DNA from: Marinobacter sp. BGYM27
GTDB taxonomy: Bacteria; Pseudomonadota; Gammaproteobacteria; Pseudomonadales; Oleiphilaceae
Length of the DNA: 64,000 bases
NCBI GenBank assembly: GCA_025153445.1
Contig: JANZNS010000001.1
Location: 496,001-560,000 of the forward strand
Direction of reading: 5' to 3'
A program made the position numbers and the translations under genes. The notes under the pieces are model-generated. The model saw only the letters and a program-made list of their open reading frames with translations. It was not told the DNA's origin and did no database searches. Positions within the stretch are counted from its first letter, which is position 1, and every line of letters starts with the position of its first letter. This document shows, in pieces, positions 1 through 8,030 of the stretch.

Positions 1-1200
1 AACATGGGGGGGACCCGGTTCTTTGTGTCTCTGAATGAACAGGAAATTCCGCTCAAGGCATTACCTGACACCGATCGAAAGGTCCGGGTCGTCAGTGTGG
101 TAAGTAATGTCCTGCGCCAACGCCTTGGGGGCGATTTACCGATCCGGGTTGAATTTGTTGCCCCCGAAAATCTTCGAATTCTCAATAGCCGAATGAAGCT
201 GACGGATTTACCGCCGTCCTGGGCCGGCTACGCCCTGAACCTGGACCCTATCAATCCGCCGGTGCTGGTCACCCAGATAGAAATCGCGCCCAGCGAGTGG
301 CTTTACCTGGCAACGCCGCTGCCGGCGCCTTACGTATCACTGGAAGACCCTGTGCTGCCGCGGCAGCAGATCTTTTTTATAGTGATGGTCAGCATCTTTC
401 TGCTGAGCTTTATTGCCTTGCTGGTGCGCTGGCAGACCCGGCCTCTGCGACGATTGGCAAAAGCGGCGAGAGAAATGCCGTTTGATGACGACCGGCCTCC
501 GTTGGCCGAGCAGGGCAGTAGTGAAGTGGTCGCGGTGACCCGGGCCTTTAACACGCTTCGCGAACGTATCCAGCGCTATCTCAAGGACCGGGAGCAGCTG
601 TTTACTTCAATCTCCCACGATCTGAAAACGCCGATCACCCGCCTGAGACTCCGCAGTGAATTGCTCGATGACGACCTCCTGAGGGACAAGTTCGAAAAGG
701 ACTTGCAGGAGCTCGATCTGCTCGTCAAGAGCGCGCTGCAGTCGGTAAAAGAACACGATGTCTACGAAAACATGGAGGCCGTTGATGTCCATGGCCTCAT
801 TGATCAGGTGACCGAGCCGGCGGCGAAGGAGCCGGGCAAGGTCACACTTGTTGGCCGCGCACTTCGCCCGTATCGCTGCAAGCCGTTAGCGCTGCGCCGC
901 TGCATCGGTAACCTTTTCGATAACGCCTTGAAGTACGGTGAGCGGGTGACGATTCGTATTGAGGATTCGCCTGAGATCCTGACGCTGCATTTTGAGGATG
1001 AGGGCCCGGGCTTGGCGCCAGAACAGCTGAGTAAAATTTTTGACCCTTATTATCGGGCGTCGCCGACGGCTCCCGGCGATGGTTTGGGATTGGGTATCGC
1101 TCGCGGTATCGCCCATGCCCATGGCGGCGAGGTGGAGGCATCCAACCGAGCTGAAAGAGGGCTGCGCCTGACCCTTTTCCTGCCCCGAAATCCCCACTGA
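1..1200 (+). CDS. Sensor histidine kinase, 5' end cut by window edge (GtrS-like)
   Basis: Membrane sensor kinase of a two-component system. The frame is open to the left edge, so the ATG at 4 is probably not the true start. A membrane segment lies near residues 123-141 (numbering from that ATG), followed by a HAMP-like linker, an H-box with motif SHDLKTP and likely phospho-acceptor His205, an N-box with Asn303 (NLFDNALKYG), a D-x-G-x-G motif at Asp332 and a second glycine-rich loop near the end, so the ATPase domain is complete. The response regulator would lie upstream, outside the window. A sugar ABC transporter follows on the same strand; in Pseudomonas the GltR-GtrS pair controls glucose uptake, so a glucose-responsive role is inferred from synteny. 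The sensed ligand is not visible. Kinase identity is very secure; the GtrS assignment is moderate. Confidence 0.9.
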   Translation, partial: NMGGTRFFVSLNEQEIPLKALPDTDRKVRVVSVVSNVLRQRLGGDLPIRVEFVAPENLRILNSRMKLTDLPPSWAGYALNLDPINPPVLVTQIEIAPSEWLYLATPLPAPYVSLEDPVLPRQQIFFIVMVSIFLLSFIALLVRWQTRPLRRLAKAAREMPFDDDRPPLAEQGSSEVVAVTRAFNTLRERIQRYLKDREQLFTSISHDLKTPITRLRLRSELLDDDLLRDKFEKDLQELDLLVKSALQSVKEHDVYENMEAVDVHGLIDQVTEPAAKEPGKVTLVGRALRPYRCKPLALRRCIGNLFDNALKYGERVTIRIEDSPEILTLHFEDEGPGLAPEQLSKIFDPYYRASPTAPGDGLGLGIARGIAHAHGGEVEASNRAERGLRLTLFLPRNPH

Positions 1201-1211
1201 CCGCACCTGCC

Positions 1212-1255
1212 GGCCAATGTATCAAAGTTGTTACATTGGCCTTGCACTTTGATAC
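1212..1255. promoter_or_regulatory. Two overlapping perfect inverted repeats between kinase and sugar transporter
   Basis: A 10-bp arm at 1212-1221 is perfectly repeated in reverse complement at 1232-1241. A second 10-bp arm at 1219-1228 is perfectly repeated at 1246-1255. The two share bases 1219-1221, so as RNA they would be mutually exclusive hairpins; as DNA they could be operators. There is no T-run, so a simple terminator is less likely. Function is unknown. Confidence 0.5.
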
Positions 1256-1292
1256 GTCAGCGAAATCCCCGTTGCCATAGACTCAAATGATG

Positions 1293-1309
1293 TTGTCCTT
1301 ATGAGACAA
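1293..1309. promoter_or_regulatory. Palindromic TTGT-N9-ACAA site, candidate HexR-like operator
   Basis: The site reads TTGTCCTTATGAGACAA, with GTTGTC / GACAAC arms at 1292-1297 and 1305-1310, 35 bases before the binding-protein start. The outer bases match the TTGT-N9-ACAA form of HexR sites, HexR being the RpiR-family repressor of glucose catabolism in gammaproteobacteria. The A/T-rich core of the consensus is poorly matched. A weak hairpin followed by TGTTTTTA is the alternative reading. Confidence 0.3.
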
Positions 1310-1344
1310 CTGTTTTTACTCACAACAACAACAAGGTGCCGACT

Positions 1345-2595
1345 ATGAAACTGATCCGTCATTTAATGGTTGCTATCGCCCTGTGCGTAGCCGGTTCATC
1401 CGCCCAGGCGGGCGAGGTGGAAGTGTTGCACTGGTGGACGTCCGGTGGTGAAGCAAAAGCTGCTGCTGCCCTCAAGCAGATGATGGAAGACCAGGGTCAT
1501 ACCTGGAAGGATTTTGCTGTCGCCGGTGGCGGTGGTGAAGCAGCTATGACCGTTCTCAAAACCCGTGCTGTTTCCGGTAACCCACCCGCAGCAGCCCAGA
1601 TCAAAGGGCTCGATATTCAGGAATGGGCCAAGCTGGGCTTTTTGACCAGCCTTGATGATGTCGCAGATAAGGCTAACTGGGACAGCATGCTGCCGCCTGT
1701 GGTGTCCAAGGTCATGAAATATGAAGGCCACTATGTAGCCGTGCCGATCAACGTGCACCGTGTGAACTGGCTGTGGGTCAACCCCGCTGTTTTCAAGAAG
1801 GCCGGTGCTGAAGTCCCGACGACTCTGGACGAGTTCTTCGCGGCCGCAGACAAACTTAAAGCCGCAGGCGTTGTTCCGCTGGCTCATGGCGGTCAGGCAT
1901 GGCAGGACGCCACTCTGTTCGAAGCGGTCGCACTTGCTGTGCTAGGTCCAAAAGACTACACCGCCGCGTTTGTCGAGCATGACATGGACGTGCTTTCCGG
2001 CCCGAAGATGGTCGAAGCATTGACCAAGTTCCATCGCATGCGTGATTACATTGATCCCAACTCGGTGGGTCGCGACTGGAACGTTGCCACCAAAATGGTC
2101 ATCAACGGCGATGCCGCGATGCAGATAATGGGTGACTGGGCCAAAGGCGAATTCACTGCGGCCGACAAAGTCGCCGGCAAGGACTACCTGTGTGTGCCTG
2201 CCCCGGGTACCCAGGGCACGTTCACCTTCAATATTGATTCCCTGGCCATGTTCAAACTGAACGACGAAGAGAACGAAAAGGCACAGAAAGATCTGGCCCG
2301 GACCATTCTGGAGCCCGAATTCCAGACCCTCTTCAACACCGCCAAAGGCTCGATTCCCGTGCGTACAGACATGGATATGTCGAACTTTGACGCCTGTGCC
2401 CAGAAATCGATGGAGGCCTTCAAATCGACGGCCGATACCGGCGGTCTGGTGCCAAGTTTTGCCCACGGTCTGGCAACCACCAGTGCGGTCCAGGGCCAGA
2501 TTTTTGATGTCATCACCAACTTCTTCAATCAGAAAGATGCGGATCCGAAAGCAACGGCCAAGAGTCTGGCCTCAGCTGTCCAGTCTGCACTCTGA
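1345..2595 (+). CDS. Sugar ABC transporter, periplasmic substrate-binding protein (glucose type)
   Basis: Periplasmic binding protein of family 1 that delivers a sugar, most likely glucose or mannose, to the membrane permeases encoded next. The chosen ATG follows an AAGG ribosome site; a GTG nine bases upstream is the alternative. Residues 1-22 form a signal peptide with an Ala-Gln-Ala cleavage site. The mature protein opens with [12 protein letters not shown], as in glucose-binding proteins of Pseudomonas (GtsA/GltB). Length is about 416 residues, normal for the family. It heads a four-gene operon and is separated from the first permease by a strong hairpin, which would favour higher binding-protein expression. 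Family is certain; the glucose assignment rests on sequence character and the kinase next door. Confidence 0.93.
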   Translation: MKLIRHLMVAIALCVAGSSAQAGEVEVLHWWTSGGEAKAAAALKQMMEDQGHTWKDFAVAGGGGEAAMTVLKTRAVSGNPPAAAQIKGLDIQEWAKLGFLTSLDDVADKANWDSMLPPVVSKVMKYEGHYVAVPINVHRVNWLWVNPAVFKKAGAEVPTTLDEFFAAADKLKAAGVVPLAHGGQAWQDATLFEAVALAVLGPKDYTAAFVEHDMDVLSGPKMVEALTKFHRMRDYIDPNSVGRDWNVATKMVINGDAAMQIMGDWAKGEFTAADKVAGKDYLCVPAPGTQGTFTFNIDSLAMFKLNDEENEKAQKDLARTILEPEFQTLFNTAKGSIPVRTDMDMSNFDACAQKSMEAFKSTADTGGLVPSFAHGLATTSAVQGQIFDVITNFFNQKDADPKATAKSLASAVQSAL

Positions 2596-2618
2596 TCCTG
2601 TCAGGCAACATTCAATAA

Positions 2619-2646
2619 GGGGCGTGCACATAGTTGTGTGCGCCCC
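2619..2646 (+). promoter_or_regulatory. Intergenic mRNA hairpin between binding-protein and permease genes
   Basis: Arms at 2619-2630 and 2635-2646 pair over 12 positions, two of them G-U, with a TAGT loop. No U-run follows, so transcription would continue. Hairpins at this place, as in malE-malF, protect the upstream message from 3' decay and raise binding-protein output relative to permeases. Confidence 0.6.
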
Positions 2647-2675
2647 CTGACCGATTACGGTTGAGGAGTTTCAAG

Positions 2676-3605
2676 ATGGCTCAGCTCGGAGCGGTGTCCC
2701 AGGCGACACCCCGGCGTCCCCGTGTCCGTCTTACCCAGCTTTTGGAACGTCTGCTTCCCAAATTGGCGCTCGCGCCGACGGTGGTGCTGACGCTGGTGGG
2801 TATCTACGGCTTTATGATCTGGACCGGCGCGCTGTCGCTGACCAGTTCAACCTTTCTGCCCAGCTATGAATTTGCTGGATTCGAGCAGTATCAGCGCCTA
2901 TTCGCCAATGACCGGTGGATGACGGCTTGCCAGAACCTGGCGATATTCGGCGCGCTATTTATTGGCTTTTGTCTCGCAATCGGCTGCTTTCTGGCCATTC
3001 TGCTAGACCAGCGTATCCGCCATGAAGGCATGATCCGCACGATTTATCTTTACCCGATGGCATTGTCGATGATTGTGACCGGTGCGGTTTGGCAATGGAT
3101 TCTGAACCCCAGCCTGGGTCTGGAAAAACTCATGCACGACTGGGGTTGGACCAGCTTTCAGTTCGACTGGCTGACCGACACTGACATGGTCATTTATACC
3201 ATTGTGATTGCTGCCGTGTGGCAGGCGTCCGGGTTTGTGATGGCGCTGTTTCTGGCAGGGCTGCGCGGTATCGATGGTGCCATTATCAATGCTGCCCGTG
3301 TTGATGGTGCAAGCTTGCCCCGTATTTATCTGCGAATCGTGCTGCCAGCGATGCGCCCGGTATTTTTCAGTTCGGTGATGGTGCTGGCCCATATCGCAAT
3401 CAAGAGTTTCGATCTGGTGACCGCCATGACGTCAGGTGGGCCGGGATATGCATCGGATTTGCCGGCTCTGTTCATGTATTCCTTCACGTTTACGCGCGGC
3501 CAGATGGGGATGGGCGCTGCCAGTGCGATGTTGATGCTGGGAGCACTGTTGGCGATTCTCGTGCCGTACTTGTATTCGGAACTCAGGGGGGCGCGCAATG
3601 CTTGA
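2676..3605 (+). CDS. Sugar ABC transporter permease, MalF type
   Basis: One of two inner-membrane permease subunits of the sugar importer. The ATG at 2676 follows a GAGGAG ribosome site; longer frames reach back into the upstream hairpin and are unlikely. The 309-residue protein has an N-terminal membrane segment near residues 31-52 and five more hydrophobic helices. The cytoplasmic EAA loop, which contacts the ATPase, reads INAARVDGASLPRIYLRIVL. It overlaps the next permease by eight bases, which indicates translational coupling. It corresponds to GtsB/GltF of Pseudomonas glucose transporters. Family call is certain; substrate follows the binding protein. Confidence 0.92.
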   Translation: MAQLGAVSQATPRRPRVRLTQLLERLLPKLALAPTVVLTLVGIYGFMIWTGALSLTSSTFLPSYEFAGFEQYQRLFANDRWMTACQNLAIFGALFIGFCLAIGCFLAILLDQRIRHEGMIRTIYLYPMALSMIVTGAVWQWILNPSLGLEKLMHDWGWTSFQFDWLTDTDMVIYTIVIAAVWQASGFVMALFLAGLRGIDGAIINAARVDGASLPRIYLRIVLPAMRPVFFSSVMVLAHIAIKSFDLVTAMTSGGPGYASDLPALFMYSFTFTRGQMGMGAASAMLMLGALLAILVPYLYSELRGARNA

Positions 3606-4467
3606 TTCCACGCGTAAAGCGCTCACGCCCAGTCGGGTACTGGTGTATGCAACCTTGTTGCTGGCCTGTCTGGTTTATCTGATTCCCGTCTTCGTGATGT
3701 TGATCACCAGTTTCAAAACGACCGGTGACATCCGTACAGGCAACCTGATGAGCATGCCCGAAAGCTGGTCGCTGGAAGCCTGGAGCAAGGCCTGGTCCTC
3801 TGCCTGCACCGGCGTGGAATGCAACGGCGTAAACGGGTTTTTCTGGAACTCCCTCAAAATGACGATTCCGGCGGTCCTTATTTCCACAGGGCTTGGCGCT
3901 ATCAACGGTTACGTGCTTTCAAAGTGGCGTTTTCGAGGGTCCGACCTGTTTTTCAGCATGCTGCTATTTGGCTGCTTTATTCCCTTTCAGGTTGTGCTGC
4001 TGCCGATGGCCTCAACGCTGGGCAAGTTGGGGCTGGCAAATACGACACCCGGCCTGGTGCTGGTGCATGTGGTCTACGGGGTCGCGTTTACGACGCTGTT
4101 TTTCCGTAACTTTTATGTTGGCGTGCCGGATGCGCTGGTGAAAGCCGCGCGCCTTGACGGCGCCGGATTCGTCACCATTTTTGTGCGCATTATGTTGCCG
4201 TTGTCGACGCCCATTTTCATGGTGTGCTTCATCTGGCAGTTCACACAAATCTGGAATGACTTTCTGTTTGGAGTGGTGTTTGCCAGTGGCGACAGTCAGC
4301 CCATTACAGTGGGGCTGAACAACCTCGTGAACACCAGTACCGGGGTCAAGGAATACAACGTCGACATGGCGGCTGCGATGATTGCCGCGCTGCCCACGCT
4401 GCTGGTTTATATCCTGGCGGGCAAGTACTTCATTCGCGGGCTTACGTCTGGCTCGGTCAAAGGTTAA
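3598..4467 (+). CDS. Sugar ABC transporter permease, MalG type
   Basis: Second permease subunit, 289 residues with six predicted membrane helices. The EAA loop reads VKAARLDGAGFVTIFVRIML. Its ATG lies inside the end of the upstream permease gene, so the two subunits are probably made in equal amounts by coupled translation. It ends 11 bases before the ATPase gene. Corresponds to GtsC/GltG. The pairing of one MalF-type and one MalG-type permease with a single ATPase gene indicates a heterodimeric channel with an ATPase homodimer. Confidence 0.92.
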   Translation: MLDSTRKALTPSRVLVYATLLLACLVYLIPVFVMLITSFKTTGDIRTGNLMSMPESWSLEAWSKAWSSACTGVECNGVNGFFWNSLKMTIPAVLISTGLGAINGYVLSKWRFRGSDLFFSMLLFGCFIPFQVVLLPMASTLGKLGLANTTPGLVLVHVVYGVAFTTLFFRNFYVGVPDALVKAARLDGAGFVTIFVRIMLPLSTPIFMVCFIWQFTQIWNDFLFGVVFASGDSQPITVGLNNLVNTSTGVKEYNVDMAAAMIAALPTLLVYILAGKYFIRGLTSGSVKG

Positions 4468-4478
4468 AAGGTCCTACA

Positions 4479-5594
4479 ATGGCACAATTACAACTCAAGG
4501 GTATCCGCAAGACCTACGGTAATGCCGCTCAGGAAACCCTGAAAGGCATTGATATCAATATCGAGTCCGGCGAATTTCTGATTCTGGTCGGCCCTTCCGG
4601 CTGTGGCAAGTCGACTCTTATGAACAGCATTGCGGGGCTCGAATCCATCACCGAGGGTGGCATTTACATCGATGGTGAGGATGTGACCCATGCTGAGCCC
4701 AAGGACCGGGATATCGCCATGGTATTTCAGTCCTATGCGCTCTATCCGACGATGACCGTGCGGGAGAATATCGCGTTCGGGCTCAAGATCCGGCGTATGC
4801 CCAAAAACGAAATTGAGACAGAAGTGCAGCGTGTCGCCAAGCTGCTTCAGATCGAGCCATTGCTGGATCGAAAGCCCGCCAAACTGTCCGGTGGGCAGCA
4901 GCAACGGGTTGCCATGGGACGTGCATTGGCGCGTCGGCCCAAGATCTATCTGTTCGATGAACCGCTGTCCAATCTTGATGCCAAGCTACGTGTCGAGATG
5001 AGGACTGAAATCAAGCGCTTGCACCAGCGGTTAGGAACAACCATCGTCTACGTCACTCACGATCAGATTGAGGCGATGACGCTGGCGGATCGTATCGCGG
5101 TAATCAAGGACGGTGAGTTGCTGCAGCTGGGTACCCCCAAAGAAGTCTACGAGAGCCCTGCAACACGTTATGTAGCAAGCTTTATTGGCTCGCCTGCCAT
5201 GAGCTTCATTCCGTTGCAGGTAGAGGGCGAAGCGGGGAATCTCAGGGGGCGACTCAAAAGCGCAGACGGTGACGAAATGTTTGTGCCGCTGCCGGAGAAG
5301 CTCTCCGCCTGGCACGGCCGCGAGATCCATCTGGGCATTCGCCCGGAACATATCACCCAGCCTTTGGCCCACAAGCAGGATCAGGCAACGATTGCTTCGG
5401 GTATCTTCAGAATAGAGGTAACCGAGCCGACAGGGCCGGATGTCATGGCGCTCACTCATATCAATGGTACGGAAGTGCATTGCCGGCTCGATCCGGATCA
5501 TACTGTGGCACCCGGGCAGCCAGCTGAACTGATGATCGACATGAGTCGTGCCGTATTTTTTGAAGCAGGGCAGGAGGCCAGGATTGATGCCTGA
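4479..5594 (+). CDS. Sugar ABC transporter ATP-binding protein, MalK/UgpC type
   Basis: ATPase that energises the sugar importer on the cytoplasmic face. The 371-residue protein has a Walker A motif at residues 38-46 (GPSGCGKST), a Q-loop in MVFQSYALYP, the ABC signature LSGGQQQR from residue 136, a Walker B with Asp160-Glu161 and the H-loop His194. The C-terminal third, from about residue 235, is the TOBE/OB regulatory domain of MalK-like ATPases, where regulatory proteins can bind. All catalytic residues are present. It closes the operon; no outer-membrane porin gene follows, unlike the oprB arrangement of Pseudomonas. Confidence 0.94.
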   Translation: MAQLQLKGIRKTYGNAAQETLKGIDINIESGEFLILVGPSGCGKSTLMNSIAGLESITEGGIYIDGEDVTHAEPKDRDIAMVFQSYALYPTMTVRENIAFGLKIRRMPKNEIETEVQRVAKLLQIEPLLDRKPAKLSGGQQQRVAMGRALARRPKIYLFDEPLSNLDAKLRVEMRTEIKRLHQRLGTTIVYVTHDQIEAMTLADRIAVIKDGELLQLGTPKEVYESPATRYVASFIGSPAMSFIPLQVEGEAGNLRGRLKSADGDEMFVPLPEKLSAWHGREIHLGIRPEHITQPLAHKQDQATIASGIFRIEVTEPTGPDVMALTHINGTEVHCRLDPDHTVAPGQPAELMIDMSRAVFFEAGQEARIDA

Positions 5595-5959
5595 CCGGGC
5601 AGAGTGGCCGGCCTGATAAGCCTGACGGAAAAGCGGCTGCGATAGTCGCCGGCTGTGGTTTGGACGCGCCGGCGCAATGCCATGTCTTGTGCCCGGTCGC
5701 GTTCTTATACGATGCGCTATGCTGTAGGGTAGAAGAGCGGTTGCCCTGACAAGGAAGGGAGCCTCGATTGCGACGAGCGGAGCGATCTTGCGCCACCGCT
5801 GCAGTGCACGGTGACCAAGCAAACGGCCTTTGGCACCCACCGGGGCTTGTTCTATTTTGCCGCTGACGACCCGCATAAATTGAGAGATCTGTTGAAACAT
5901 CAGGAAGATCTCGACTTTTACGTGTAATCTCTCGGTTAAAGCAGCAGAGAGGTAGCGCT
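5595..5959. other. Intergenic region with a start-less protein-like frame
   Basis: No gene with a standard start is evident. Plus-strand frame 5733-5927 stays open for 64 codons, ends in TAA 32 bases before the next gene, and its translation looks protein-like (for example FGTHRGLFYFAADDPHKLRD), but it has no ATG; GTG at 5811 is the only plausible start and lacks a ribosome site. A promoter may lie near 5685-5722. A long minus-strand frame here is a shadow of the ATPase gene. Confidence 0.35.
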
Positions 5960-7978
5960 TTGGATCCTCTGGAAACAGATAATCACGAAGTTGGAAAATT
6001 GAGCGGTCTTGTGGAGCAGTTGGACCAGGCAACTGCTGCGCTGGCCCAGGCCCAGCCCTTGGACCACATCGCCAAGGCTCAGGTCGTATTTGATCTGGTT
6101 CGGCGTGTGCTTCTTCAGGAAGGTGGCTGCGCGGCTATCGAGGCGCGTGCCCGATCACTTGAACAAGCCGGAGTTTTTGAAGGCACCGATTGGGCCTGGC
6201 CGGAAATTCTCATCCCTTCGCTGACAACCTGGTCGCTCAAGAGTGGTGTGATCGACACACTCGTGCTCGAGGCGCTCAGTGAATTGCGGCTGGTGGCCGT
6301 TGCCAAAGGTGATTATGTCCACAGTCGCATTTCTGCGGAGCAGGCCCACCACTACCTGACGCAGGTACTCGCGATTAATCTCGAGTTGCTGTTCGGCGTT
6401 GCAACCGAGGGAGAGCGCGTCCGGCTGGGGCATCATGCCGCTATTCCCAGATCGCTTTTCAAACATCTTGCAGACCGGATCGGCTACGAACATATCATCG
6501 ATACACTGATAGCCGAGATCTGGCGCATTCTCGAACAGCGGCCAATCCAGACTGAATCTGTCAAGCAGATGATCACGCAGATTGCGATTTGCCGCGCCAA
6601 TCCCGATATCGACCTTGGCGGCAGCGGATCCGGTGCTGACCGGCTGGTGAGCAGCCTGTTCGGGCCTACCCAGGCGTGCAGGGAAGATCCGGGCGTCGGG
6701 ATCTATGAAGAGCGTATCGCCTCCATGGATTCACGCGGGCTCCTGACTGAAGCGACCGGTTGCGCCAGAGCGATGCATGACACGGGGCTGGTCTCTCCTT
6801 ATCACGCTGTATTATTGCGCTTTTTGCTCGATCAGGGCGACCAGCTGATTTCAGAGGCGCTGGGCCTGTCCAGTACGGGCCGGGATTGCCTGCTGTGCTA
6901 CCAGGAACTGGTGCACGCACTGATCAACGCCAGTGTATACCCACAAACAGCACAGGCCGTATACGGGCTTGCGTTGCTTCTGGAACGGGGGATTTTGTAT
7001 CAGCTACCCGTGGCACCAGCGTTGTGGCGACAAATCTCCCTGCCAATATCATCCCACGCCGCTGTGCGCCTGAAGCTGGTATACGGCGAAACGCCATCAC
7101 CGGGCGCCCGATTGCTGGAGGGCGTGCTCTGCATGCTGGGGCAGCCTTTGGGCGTTGGCCAGGGCAACAATCCGACCTGCCAGTCGGCGCGGGCTTTGTC
7201 GATGTGGGCTTTCAATGATCCGGACTACATGCTGCAAATGGTGGTATGGGCGGCCCGTGACGACGAAATCATCATGCATTTCGAAGGTCAGGCCATTTCA
7301 TCTCAGGAAAGCGAGTCGGGCGTTGCTGTTGAAACACCGCTCGATCTGGATCCGGTATCGCTGATTGTGGTGCCTCACCTGGACCGCATATACGCGGAAA
7401 TGGGGCGTCGTTGTATTGATCGGGAAGGGGATCCGCATCGGTGGATTAACCCTGAGTTCCATGGTTGGTGGTGCGGCCGGGGGTTTCGAATCAATGTTGA
7501 TGTGGCGACGGGGCAGTTGACCGATATGGACGAGTTCCTGCGCCACTTTTATGCGAGTTACCATCCCTACTTCAACGGTAATCAGCCGTTGATCCACCCC
7601 CAGCCCGCTGGCATCGCAGTGACCGACAGTGTCGCCCGCTTTATTGGCTGGCATGCCATCACAATACTGCGGATCGCGCTGGACCCACAGAATGTCATGC
7701 GGGTGTATTTCTACAATCCCAACAATGACAGTGGACAGAACTGGGGGAATGGGGTCGTCGTCAGCACAGCGGGGTTTGATGAGCACTTTGGCGAGGCATC
7801 ATTGCCATTTGAGGAGTTTGCTTCGCGGCTTTACATCTATCACTTTGACCCGCTGGAACATGGCGTGCTCGCCAACGTGGAGCGGGAAGCGCTGGACCGT
7901 GTCATCAAATTGACCCATGAAAGCTGGGGGGCTGACCGGTTGCCGGCCATTGATCTTCAGGCTGATTCCGGCCTGTAG
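5960..7978 (+). CDS. Unassigned 672-residue protein with papain-like Cys/His/Asn pattern
   Basis: No family is recognised. The start is a TTG preceded by a good GAGAGG ribosome site; no signal peptide or membrane helix is visible, so it is probably cytoplasmic. The N-terminal 390 residues look mainly helical. The C-terminal part has Cys407 in NPTCQSARALSMW, His565 in IGWHAITILRI and Asn586 in YFYNPNND, followed by GQNWG. A Cys near a helix start, then a His in a hydrophobic strand, then Asn or Asp about 20 residues later is the order used by papain-fold peptidases and transglutaminases. Catalysis is an inference from motifs only. It stands alone between the sugar operon and a convergent gene. 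Being a real gene is near certain; the enzyme call is tentative. Confidence 0.85.
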   Translation: MDPLETDNHEVGKLSGLVEQLDQATAALAQAQPLDHIAKAQVVFDLVRRVLLQEGGCAAIEARARSLEQAGVFEGTDWAWPEILIPSLTTWSLKSGVIDTLVLEALSELRLVAVAKGDYVHSRISAEQAHHYLTQVLAINLELLFGVATEGERVRLGHHAAIPRSLFKHLADRIGYEHIIDTLIAEIWRILEQRPIQTESVKQMITQIAICRANPDIDLGGSGSGADRLVSSLFGPTQACREDPGVGIYEERIASMDSRGLLTEATGCARAMHDTGLVSPYHAVLLRFLLDQGDQLISEALGLSSTGRDCLLCYQELVHALINASVYPQTAQAVYGLALLLERGILYQLPVAPALWRQISLPISSHAAVRLKLVYGETPSPGARLLEGVLCMLGQPLGVGQGNNPTCQSARALSMWAFNDPDYMLQMVVWAARDDEIIMHFEGQAISSQESESGVAVETPLDLDPVSLIVVPHLDRIYAEMGRRCIDREGDPHRWINPEFHGWWCGRGFRINVDVATGQLTDMDEFLRHFYASYHPYFNGNQPLIHPQPAGIAVTDSVARFIGWHAITILRIALDPQNVMRVYFYNPNNDSGQNWGNGVVVSTAGFDEHFGEASLPFEEFASRLYIYHFDPLEHGVLANVEREALDRVIKLTHESWGADRLPAIDLQADSGL

Positions 7979-7998
7979 ATCAACAGTCCCGTTTGAAG

Positions 7999-8030
7999 CT
8001 GAGTCGCGCCTTTTGAACAGGCGGGCTCAG
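7999..8030. terminator. Hairpin between convergent genes
   Basis: CTGAG at 7999-8003 pairs with CTCAG at 8026-8030, and an inner CGCCT / AGGCG stem lies at 8007-8011 and 8019-8023. It could end transcription from both sides, but neither strand has a clear U-run. Confidence 0.35.

Noticed and set aside
5031-6032. Minus-strand frame of 333 codons over the ATPase gene and spacer
   Set aside because: Mostly antisense to a certain ATPase gene, no ribosome site, and composition rich in Arg, His and Cys as in shadow frames.
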